Positions 22,915 through 32,700 of a stretch of 60,000 nucleotides of DNA are shown here, piece by piece. Origin of the DNA: Takakia lepidozioides. Lineage: Eukaryota; Streptophyta; Takakiopsida; Takakiales; Takakiaceae. The DNA lies in the NCBI GenBank assembly GCA_030704615.1, contig CM060732.1, positions 80,997,171 through 81,057,170 of the forward strand. Direction: 5' to 3'. The notes below the pieces were generated by a model that worked only from the letters and a program-made list of their open reading frames with translations, made no database searches and was not told the origin of the DNA. The stretch's first letter is position 1. Every line of letters starts with the position of its first letter. Both the position numbers and the translations under genes were made by a program.

Positions 22915-24480
22915 TCCCAAGGGCACCGAGGCCCACCACCATCCAGCGCTCAGAAAAAGCGACTTGGGCCCTTCGATCAATTCCAGAAATAAAAGAACCC
23001 AAAAAAAACCGCAGGATTGCCATGATGTAAACTACCTTCCTAGCCGTCAAAAGTAAAGGTATGGACGATCAAGATGAACCCACAAGAACCGCAACACAAG
23101 TTCTGGAAGGAAAGTCTGCAGCTTCGTGCTGAGCTGGACGGATGATTTCATTATTTCATCCGTTCGCCCTCCAGGCGGACTAGCGGATGAAAAAGTGAGG
23201 GCAGGTAACGGGGGACAGCCGCACGACCTTCGCGGGCGGCGTGGCGGGCTGTAAGTAGTCCGTACGGTGACTGCGGCGCGGAAGGCGGAAGCGGCGCCGC
23301 AATGAGGACAGATTGCGACAAGTTTACGTGTGTTATTCGGATCAACGTGGAATCAATTAGATTCCGAATATTATCACATTTGCAAGAGGATTCTTTCCGC
23401 CACAGACCTACCTGGAAAAGATAAATTATTAATGATATTACTATATTTTATTGGTCTTCTCTGTCTTTTATGAGCTCAAGCATGGATTTTACTCCAACAG
23501 AACAGTGTCTGGTCCTAGTAAGTATGCCCTCGGTAGCTTTTCTATATATATTTAAAAATGGAAACTTACCTGTGACAGCTCACAATTCATGCTCTTTACA
23601 GAGAAGGGGAAAAATTTGCGATGGTGAGTAGGGTAGGGTCGGGTAAGTTTTTCATTTGCATGGACTTTACATACTGCAACAGAACAGTTGTTTTTTTCCG
23701 AATATTATCACATTTGCAAAAGTGGGCCGAACGGACGACCGTTGGCGAATAGGAGCTCCGCGTTTCGCGGTGAGAGGAGGCTCGCTCAACGGATACCCTA
23801 GTCCCTGATCGTTCTTAAGTATCTGCAAATGTTTGAAGGATTCAGGCTCAGCCTCCTTCAAACTAGATTACCCTTCGCACCATCTCGACAATCCTTCAAA
23901 ACCATGTCTCGTCTTTTTCTGTCAAGAGATCGCTTTCTAATGAACTTCCCTCGCATGATTTGTTGATGAAGGTCTCCTTCATCCCCTAGGACTAACACTG
24001 CAACCTTTCCCTTGAGAGCGACTTCAGGTCAGGCCTCCTTTACTCCGGCCGCCTTGGAATGATTCATCCCTCCTCCACCCCTCTTACATTGCCACATATC
24101 CCCAAATCAGCGGTCTATCCAGCAGGTCTCATCATTTCCCCATCAATGGCAGCCGGCTATGCGTGAGAAATCAGCCGCCTCCCCCCCCCCCCCCCTCCTC
24201 CCGGTCACCTTTCGCTTACCGCTCCTATCTACTTTCGCTTCTCGTTGATGCTCGTCTCCCTGCGTCCTTGCATCACCGCCTGCAATCCTAGGACCAGCTC
24301 GATTTCTAATTGTATCTTGCATTGGTGTGTGCTCGTTGATTTCTAACTCCGCGCTTCTTCTCCGCGCTTCTTCTCCGCTTATTCTGATCTTTGCCCTCCC
24401 AGTATCTTGGCTCCCCTTCAGTCCCTTCTCTCTCACTCTTCCTAGCTGCCTGGTTTGGTTTTTTAAGTTCTTCTTCTCCT
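22915..24480. other. Non-coding stretch with a 24-bp direct repeat and a poly-C run
   Basis: TTCCGAATATTATCACATTT plus GCAA occurs at 23362-23385 and again at 23696-23719. The segment between them may be an insertion flanked by a long target duplication. A run of about 16 C lies at 24181-24197. No gene was recognised. Confidence 0.5.
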
Positions 24481-24499
24481 TTCCTCGTGCTACTACCCC

Positions 24500-27400
24500 T
24501 CTAGCCTGTTGTTTTTTCCTGCTTTTCTCTTTCTTGGCCAATTATGGCTCCTCAACATAGATCCTTCCATGAGAATACCTGGTCCCGCCACCCCCAACAG
24601 ATCAGCGGCTGGAATGGCGCGCAACTCATCTATTCCGACCATTGGCACTGGCTATTTCCAAGCGCATTGTGCGTTGGCTCTTGATCAAGGTGCTAATGGA
24701 CCAGCCCGCCCTGCGCATCATCGTCCCTCGACCCCCCTGATCCCTCCACCCCTGCAGCCCTCGCCTCCACGAACTTCCATGAACGCCACAGGCTTCGCAG
24801 GTATCAGTCACTTGAACACCCCTCCCCCACTGTGACCGGATGAGGAATTACTTGGAAATCTGGAAGAAATCTCTAACCTCCAGCATGCCATGAACAAACC
24901 ACATCCCTCCCTCGGATTGAATGTGAAAACACTCAATTCTACAGTGGCAAATATTCAAGAGAAGGGCATTCTCCTCCATTTCCCTGGCAGAAAAGTGAGC
25001 AGGGATGAGGCGAGAGATTGGGCTGTGCGACATCTGGGAGGGTCTGGCGATTTGAAGCACCACTTGGCCGGATTCAATGTTAACATCTTCCCTTGGTCAC
25101 GGGCTATGGGGAATAAAAATGGCAATGTGTGGAGTCCTAGGATTATTGCTTGCCTTATATTCCAGATCAATACCTCTTCTTTCTCCCAGAGATTGGGAAT
25201 TTCCTTGGGGTTTATCTTGGTTGCTTGGCAGTTTTTGAGCCTGGTATGAGCACGGACAATCTAAAGAATGATCCTTCTTGGAGGGGGGCTACCATTTCAT
25301 CCAGGGCACATGAATCAGGCTTTGCAAAGATTGTGGTTATGATGCCTGAGCATGAAGTTATTCCTCAATTTATTCGTCTCCCAATTGATGAGGAGGGAAA
25401 TTTTTTTTCTATCAAACTATCCGAGGACTCAACCTCATGACTTGCTACTATTGCAGGCAAGCTGGTCACCTAAAGGCAGGATGTCCTAAAGGGGGCTCGT
25501 CGTTCCTGGAGAAAGGCTCTCCCACCGCTCCCACACATCGTCATCGGCCAACAGTCTCTGTTCCCTCTTAAATGAGCCCGCCTAGTGACTCCAAGATGGC
25601 CAAGCACCCACGTCTCCATCAATTTCAACCCCGCCCTGACTGGATCCCTTCTTCATCGGTGGGGGCCCAACCAAGAGCTCTCCCCAAGCAATCAATCAAT
25701 CTGGACCCTCTTTGATTGTCGTCAACAATGGTGACTCTTCTCTTAATGCAGGGTCTAGTCAAGGTTGCCAGCCCTCGATCACTTCAAGACCCAGAGATCT
25801 GTCTAGAATTTCCCCGCCACCCTCTAGGCCCTCCCTTCCTCTGTCTGTTTCCTCTCTCATTGTATACAATCCGATAGTGGCCAGGGTCTGTACCAAAATT
25901 CAGTCTTTCCCTACGCTAGCCCTCCGGGGTTGTTCGCAGGTGACCTCTCCCTCTCATCCAAAATCTATCTGCCTTACCCCGCTCATCTCTCGTAGAGCCC
26001 CCTCCCCCTCTTTCCTTCTCACATCCAACAATGGTGCAAACATTGAATCCCCTTTGGATTTCTAATCGCAACATCTCTCTCTTCATGGATCAGATCCCAA
26101 GGGACGGCAGCCCCATCCCAGCCCTCAAGACCAAGATCAATCTCTATCTGCTCTCCAATCATCCCATCTCTCTTTCTCGCCCAATGTGCAAATTACCTCG
26201 GGGTCCTATGTCGAACGTAATCGCACTCTGGGGATAAACCTCTCCCCCACCGCTCAGATTCTAGCTCTCATGGACATGGAGGATCTACTCATCGACGGCT
26301 CTATCCCCCAAAGGCTCATGGATGCAACCAGCCCCTTTCAATCAGCCCCCCACCACCAATTTGTTCCTCAACAGATCCAGGGACACCTTGCACAATGCCT
26401 TCAGTATTCTGCATGCTCTGCTGGAATCAGAAGTCCACGAGAATAACAAATGGATCGACTCTCACCGCACTTTAGGCAGACCCTGGCCTATTATTGATCA
26501 TGCGGGGATTGACTCTGACAGTTTTGAAGACCTCCAAGAATTACAGCCCCAACTCCCGGCAGCCACCGGTCGGCCCTCAACTGGATGGGGCGGCAGCTAT
26601 TTCAACGATCCCCGACGGCGTGGAGTCGCCCCAATTCCCAACACCAACACCGACCAACTCAATGCAGCCCAATGGAGTTCAATCTCCCCAGCTCCCAACG
26701 CCAACGCCGGTCGGATCCCCGGTCAGACCTGTCTCTCTCAATTTCATGGTAAGCCATACCACCATCACCATCCCCTTTCTTATTTTCCATCCCTCTCCCA
26801 CTCATCCTAACAGGGGAAATATTCTCTGTCTCAAATCTAGATACCCTGTCCCTCGCACCTGGAAGGTCCTTCCCTCTATTTCCTTCTCTCTCTCAGATGG
26901 AGACTTCTCCATGTACTTTGGCACAGCGCCCTCTACCCTGCAATACACCCACATCCCTGATACTCATTCTTCTTTCTGACTTCTTCATGCAACTCTCGGG
27001 GAGACCCAAAGTAGTTCACAACAAATGGATGTCATGTTCTAGATTCCAGCCTCTCCCGGGTGATGACAATTCTTACCTAAACAACAAAGCCACTCTCCTA
27101 ATGACGATTGAGCTCTCTAGTTCGGTCAATGAAGCCCCCAATGACCACTGTTGGCTTCCCTCACTGTTGCCCTCCGACAAGAGAACTAAATTCCACTTTC
27201 CCTCTGACAGGCCATCATTTGAGTCCTCCCCGCTCAGCCTGAATCACCCTCATGATGCAAGTTAACATTTCTTCTTGGAATATAAGGGGAATCGGCTTTG
27301 ACCATACCGCCCTCAAGAAAATCAAACTAAGGTCTTGGCTAGCACCCCTTATCCCCTCGGAAGCGATTGTCTTCTTGTAGGAACACAAGCTCAACCCCCA

Positions 27401-27670
27401 CAAAATTCAAAACCTTTCTGACAACCTCTGGCCTATTGCTTCAGCTCTCTGGAAACCCTCCTACGACAGCTCAAAGGGAGGCACATCGATTCTTCTCTCC
27501 CCCTCCCTCTTGCAATTCCTGGTTAAAGAAGAAGTTTGGGAGCTGGGGAGAGTGCGATTCTGCACTCTCCACCTCCCATCCGACCCGGAACCCCTTGGTT
27601 TGCTCAACATCTATGCCCCTAATTCAATGCCTGAACGTTTGGCCCTCTGGGACTTGATCAATGCCCGAAT
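24500..27670 (+). mobile_element. Broken LINE (family C): ORF1 with CCHC knuckle, then ORF2 endonuclease
   Basis: A plus-strand LINE interrupted by stops and frameshifts. The ORF1-like part (about 24840-25240) resembles the DUF4283-type domain of plant LINE ORF1 (IQEKGILLHFPGRKVSRDEA). A CX2CX4HX4C knuckle, CYYCRQAGHLKAGC, lies near 25443-25485. Proline-rich, shifting frames follow to about 27240. ORF2 starts at an ATG at 27252 and shows the N-terminus of an APE-type endonuclease (ISSWNIRGIG, then EHKLNPHKI, then GGTSILLSPS, then LNIYAPN). The catalytic-type Glu in EHKL follows a TAG stop at 27378-27380. The LINE ends abruptly at about 27.66 kb, where gypsy-type sequence begins. No RT domain of this LINE is seen. 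Confidence 0.75.
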
Positions 27671-27680
27671 GGCCGTTGAA
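27252..27680 (+). pseudogene. LINE ORF2 endonuclease domain, interrupted
   Basis: The frame from 27252 encodes about 140 residues of an exonuclease-endonuclease-phosphatase fold: WNIRG at the N-terminus, E of EHKL, the conserved GGTSIL, and LNIYAPN. This nuclease nicks target DNA for LINE insertion. One in-frame TAG (27378-27380) stands where Gln is expected. The domain is cut off after about residue 140, so the remaining catalytic Asp/His motifs are missing. It cannot be active. Confidence 0.75.
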
Positions 27681-29378
27681 TAGTCCATTAGCATTTGTAT
27701 GTCTTGAGGGTCATTACTTAGAGGTTGAGGGCTGGAAAAAGTTGACTTTGCAAAAGCACTGTTTAGTTGCATCTGGGGTCATTGACAGAGGATTCAAAGA
27801 TGAAGTTCGGTTACTCATTGCTAATCCCGAACGTATTAATGTGCCTGTAAGAAAGGGATAGGTTTTGGCTTGCTTAATAGCAGTACCACTCTCCGATATT
27901 GCATCCGTACAAGGAGCCTTGAGCCTTCATGACATTGGCCTGGTGGACACCCCGGTGGACCAGCTCCAAGCCTTTGCTGCACACAAGGGCCCGGTAACCA
28001 GTCCTGACCTGTCACCTACTCAAGAGCTTCATTTCCAACAGGTCCTCGCTGAGGTCAAGGTAGGAGACCATCTTACCCCCGCACAGCAGGCTTAGTTTCA
28101 TGACTTCCTTAGGCACAACTTAGATATGTTCAACCAAGGGCCTCATGACCTCGGCCGCACGGATATTCTTCAATATGACATTATCATGGATGGAACACCC
28201 ATTAAACAGTATGTTTATCGAGAAAGTGTCCGTGAATGCAGTGTCATTCAAGAAGAAATCACGCGGATGCTCGATGCAGGTGTGAATCACTCCCTCTATC
28301 TCTCCATGGGCTAGTCCCATTGTCTTAATAGGCAAAAAGGATGGCTCCACTCGTTTTTGCGTTGATTTCCAAAGGTTAAATGCTATCACCAAACCTGATG
28401 TATATCCCTTACCACGCATCAATGAAACGCTTGACCAACTAAATGGGGCCACTATCTTTTCTTCCTTAGATCTTGCCGCTGGATTTTGGCAAGTCCCCTT
28501 AACCACTACTGCCAAAGAAAAAATTGCATTCATATGTAGGATGGGCATGTATCAGTTTGAAACCATGCTTTTTGGCCTCTGTAATGCCACGGTTACTTTT
28601 CAAAGACTCATGGATGTAGTCTTAGGCAATCTACGATGGGAATGTGCCTTGGTGTACATAGATGGCATTAATGTGTACTCCACGACCTTTGACGCTCACT
28701 TGCTAGATTTGCAAAGGGTGGTGTGCAGGCTACGTGCTGCTAGACTTAAGGTGAAAGCCAAGAAGTATGATTTTTGTATAGAACAATTGCACTTCCTAGG
28801 TCACTTGCTTTCTGTTGCAGGCATTCAGCCCGGCCCTCGCAAAATACAGGTAGTCTGGGACTACCCTGTTCCTAAAGACAAGCATTGCATCAAGGCCTTC
28901 CTCGGCTTGGGCTCTTATTATTGCCGCTTCATTTTTCAATTTGCCAAGATCGCTACTCCATTGACCAGACTGTTGTCTAAGGATGTCCGTTTTGTGTGGG
29001 GTAAGGCTGAAACCTCGGCCTTTGAAAAATTGAAGATTGCTCTTATATCAGCCCCCGTGCTTGCTTACCCTGACTTTACCAAACCCTTCCTTTTGCAAAC
29101 TAATGCTAGTGACCTTGCCATCTCCGCAGTGCTTAGCCAAGTCATTAATGGTCTTGAACATGCGGTTGCCTATGCTTCTCGCCAATTAGATAAGCATGAA
29201 CGTAACTATTCTATTACAAACAAAGAAGGGCTTGCTGTTGTGTTTGGTGTCAAATATTTTCGTCGGTATCTTCATGGCCGTCCCTTTGTCATTGAGACCA
29301 ATCATTTGCCGTTGAAAGCCTTACTAACCCCTCGCGAACTAACTGGGCGTTTGGCAAGATGGGCCCTGATTTTGCAGG
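27670..29378 (+). pseudogene. Ty3/gypsy-type pol fragment: dUTPase-like domain, reverse transcriptase, RNase H
   Basis: One plus-strand reading path carries three domains. A dUTPase-like domain (27677-27960) has the motif GVIDRGFKDEV and a later VRKG-stop-VLACLI. A linker follows to the RT (about 28130-28900; [19 protein letters not shown]-like and FGLCNA motifs). The RNase H region is about 29000-29370 ([37 protein letters not shown]). Two in-frame TAG codons (27859-27861 and 28093-28095) and a one-base frameshift near 28285-28300 break it. The RT catalytic box reads YIDG where YxDD is expected, so it is dead. Integrase is absent: the frame is cut at 29378 by a foldback element. Confidence 0.85.
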
Positions 29379-29880
29379 TGGGTAGGTGCAGACTACACTG
29401 GCTCAAAAGCGACAGATGTGGCCTCCACTGAAAGTCCATGAGAAAAAATTCATGCACCTTTTAATTAAGGATATTTGTTCAAATATATTTTTATCTTCAT
29501 AGGTAATGGTATACTAATCATATTTAGTAAATAGTCTCATCCCAAATATTTGAGATATTTTTTTAATTATATATTTTTTAAATATTTTTCTTTATTTAAA
29601 AACTATTATCTTGTAGTTTATAAAATTTGTCCATATAACAATAAGCTCCTAGAGACAATAGAAAACAAGGAAAAATATTTAAAAATATATTTAATAAAAA
29701 ATATCTCAAATACTTGGGATGAGACCATTTACTAAATATGATTAGTATACCATTACCTATGAAGATAAAAATATATTTGAACAAATATCCTTAATTAAAA
29801 TGTGCATTAATTTTTTTTCATGGACTTTAAGTGGAGAGCACATTTGCTGCTTTTGAGCCAGTGTAGTCTGCACTTACCCA
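29379..29880. mobile_element. 502-bp foldback element (MITE-like) with about 225-bp terminal inverted repeats
   Basis: The left end TGGGTAGGTGCAGACTACAC is mirrored by the right end, which reads GTGTAGTCTGCACTTACCCA. The match continues inward through GGATATTTGTTCAAATATAT and TAGGTAATGGTATACTAATC for about 225 bases with about nine-tenths identity. An AT-rich centre of about 50 bases remains. No transposase and no target-site duplication are visible. It interrupts the RNase H frame of the gypsy fragment at LILQ. Confidence 0.9.
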
Positions 29881-30748
29881 ATCGTTCTTGGAGCTTTTTG
29901 AGATCAGCAACGAAATGAATGGGGTCCCACCTAGGTTTCTAGTAAAGTCCGGTTTGTCTCAAAGGAGATGCCCGAAAATTGTTTGAATCCAACATCAATG
30001 ATAAAGTTGATCTTGCCCCGAGAGAAGCAAGGGAGTTAGCTCGCAAGCTGTTTCGTGAAGAACAGCCCATAGCCTACACCACACCAGACTTAAAATTTCA
30101 CTATGGAGACAGTGTTTGGAAGTTGAGCAATTTGTAAATCACTCCTGATTGCCTCTGAAAGACTAGCTATTTTGAAACATTGCTTTGTGAAAGGTCTTCC
30201 CTCTGCTGAAAAAGTATTTATGCAAAAACAAACTTACACTATTGAGGATGAGATGGTGGAATTGATTGAAGAAATGTTACGTCTCAAAGCTGCCAAGGCA
30301 GGCCTATCTAAAGCTACCAACACAAAACACACTCATTTGGCTAGTGATAGTAACTGTGTAGAGCATACTGATGGGGACCTTGGGGTGAAAGGTATTGTAG
30401 AAGATCTGGTCCCTTCCATTGTGCATTAGTTGTCATCTTTTCGTAATGAAATCCAGGGAGAACTTCAAGCCTTCAAAGCCGAGGTAGGCTGGAACTCTAC
30501 AGTCTTTGCCAAATCTGGGCCTCAAGGTAAGATCAATGATGGCATTCGTCATGAAGCCAGGACTTCCGTGGTGGCATGCATGATCTGCAAGTCCACTACG
30601 CATTACACCAGGTGGTGCCCTTACCAATCTGACTTACCTGCTCTGATTAAACAGCTGCAAAGAGACAAAAACAGAAGGGTACTTTAAACGAACCCGGTCA
30701 TCTGTGAGGGTGCCAGATGACCATGGTAAGAACCCCAAACGATGGTAA

Positions 30749-31093
30749 GTGTTGTTTCTCTCTCGTGATTTCAAACTCATGCATTGTGAGGCCTATAAAC
30801 GCATCAGTAGGGACCGGATCCACCCATTGATGACACAATGTCATGTGGGCCACCTTTCCTTTCCTTGTATTATTGATACTGGATATACCATGTCTGCCAT
30901 TCCACTTAGCATAGTTCGAATTCTTGGATTAAAAATTAGCCCTGCCCGTGGCCTTGAAGTTACCATAGCTGATGGCACGGCATATGAACCCATAGGGTTG
31001 GTCATTTTGTCTATTCGCATTAGTGGGAAAACTGTCTTGCTTATCTGCATTGTCACCATGGGTGAACAAATTTTACTGGGCTGGATTGGATGA
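30749..31093 (+). pseudogene. Retropepsin-like aspartic protease of the gypsy-type element
   Basis: About 115 residues with the active-site motif DTGYTMSAIP and the C-terminal ILLG. In between, ADGTAYEPIG matches the usual flap region order. Retropepsins cut the Gag-Pol polyprotein. The frame shifts immediately after ILLG: the other frame reads LGLDWMKGAKASID. It then runs toward the dUTPase-like domain through a TAG at 31255-31257. Confidence 0.7.
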
Positions 31094-31379
31094 AGGGTGC
31101 AAAGGCAAGCATTGACATCATGAACAATTTCATGTGCCTACACAATGGTGAGGGGCAACCTTACAAAGTGAGTCTGAGCCATGTTACTATTGCTGTCAGG
31201 ACCTCTATGGCCAACTCTTCTCATCTCAAACTTCAAGCTGAGCAGATGAAGGAGTAGGTGGGTTTGCATTATAATTGGGCCAGATTCAGCCAGTTTCAAC
31301 CACCTGGTGATAATCTGTACCAATGGCATTTCCCTCCGCCAGGTAAGAAGTCTAGACCTCCCCTGCATGTGGCAAAGAA

Positions 31380-31599
31380 TACCATGTTGCTACGTGCTCT
31401 AGTTGACTTTATTATCCCAACTTTTTCTCAGCGCATAGTGCCTACAAGCCTAGCCTTTGCTTGCCCTACAGGTCATTTCCTTGAGATAGAAGGCTGGAAA
31501 AAACTTACCCTACAAAAGCACTGTCTGATTGCTTGTGGGGTTTTAGACAAGGGATTTAAGGGAGAGGTCAGATTACTGGTTCTGAGTCTTTCAAGGTAG
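31380..31599 (+). pseudogene. dUTPase-like domain of the second gypsy fragment
   Basis: The frame reads NTMLLRALVDFIIPTFSQRI, then VPTSLAFACPTGHFLEIEG, WKKLTLQKHCLIACGVLDKG, FKGEVRLLV. It is the same domain as at 27.68-27.96 kb, about two-thirds identical. Order and spacing match trimeric dUTPases (motif 3 G-V-I/L-D-x-x-F/Y-x-G/D-E-V). The motif 2 Ser of the usual RSG is not present, so catalysis is doubtful. dUTPases hydrolyse dUTP and limit uracil in cDNA. Confidence 0.7.
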
Positions 31600-32700
31600 G
31601 GCAGTCTGTATGTGTAAGGCTCCAGCCTGGTAAGCAGGTATCCAAGGCCAAGCGGCGGATTGATGGACCTTACCTGATTTCTGATATTCTTCCTGATTGA
31701 CAGTATGTGTTGCTTCCCCAACATTTTTCCACTCCTTACCTTGCTAGCCCTGTTCATGTTTCCTTGCTTCTTCCATGTACACTCACTTTTGATCTAACCT
31801 GTTTGAATATTGAGAACCGCCAGGTGATTTTCACCCCTACAGCTCGAACAACTCATGATCAGGCCATGGCTTCTTCCACTTTAGAGTAGTTTTGAATTTT
31901 GTGACAGTTTTCTGCACCATTTGTAGCAATTGGGGTTTTTCCTATGGGATGTTTTGTCCTCCACCCAGCTTGCAGGGTGAGGTTTTCTTCCCTAGGTTTT
32001 TTCATCCCTCTTGCATCGGGTGTTTAGTTTAGTTTAGGCTACCTCCTTCTTCGTTTTTCGTGAGATCTTAGTTCGCAGGAGCTCATAGCTCATAATGGCC
32101 CTGGCATGCATCACATATGTGATGATGGGATTCCCCCTCACCTCTTTTTCTGCCTTAGATGAATGGAGGGTAGATGATGGGAGGATGAACAAGGGATGTA
32201 AAAGGGATGGACGGACTTAGGATGTGGTCTGGATGAACTTCTACCTAATGCATGAGGATGAGCTGGCAACAGCTTATGGCTTTATTATATGCTGTCTTAT
32301 TCTAACAGCTAGTTTAGGATTAGATTAGGGTGATACTATATGATGTGGCTTCTTTCTATGGTCAGGCTGGAACGACATCCAGTTGACCTATGTGTAAATG
32401 CCACATGGCACAAAGATTGGATTATGACCTAATGCTATTTAAACTACACTGCCGTGGCAGTCAGGGTGGTTTTTGCTCTCATCTTTGTACGACTGTGGAG
32501 TGACGGCGTGCTCAAGTGCTTGCATGAAAGTTGTGTGGATGTTTTAGTCTGTCGCGTCCTCTGCGTAAGATTCCGTTTTCTCTGCCTGGCTCGTCTACCG
32601 ACTACATTCCCCTGACAAAGTTGGCCCCAGTAGAGTAGGAAGAACAAACCCATAGCGCCGGAATCATGTGCATCACAAGGCCCTAGAATATATTAGATAA

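Larger units (their letters stand above)
29890..32700 (+). mobile_element. Second fragment of the same gypsy-type family: gag, protease, dUTPase-like domain, integrase end, 3' region
   Basis: Gag-like sequence runs from about 29950 to 30690. It ends with a CX2CX4HX4C knuckle (CMICKSTTHYTRWC, about 30578-30620) and has a TAG at 30427-30429. The protease frame (30749-31093) has IIDTGYTMSAIP and ends ILLG before a frameshift. A dUTPase-like domain follows (31380-31595; GVLDKGFKGEV). It is joined directly to an integrase C-terminal GPY/F-like segment (about 31600-31690; RRIDGPYLISDIL), so RT, RNase H and the integrase core are deleted. About 31890-32660 is non-coding and probably includes the 3' LTR, whose borders I cannot fix. 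Confidence 0.75.

Noticed and set aside
31890-32660. A complete 3' LTR with defined borders
   Set aside because: The position fits, but there is no second LTR, polypurine tract or target duplication that I could match.
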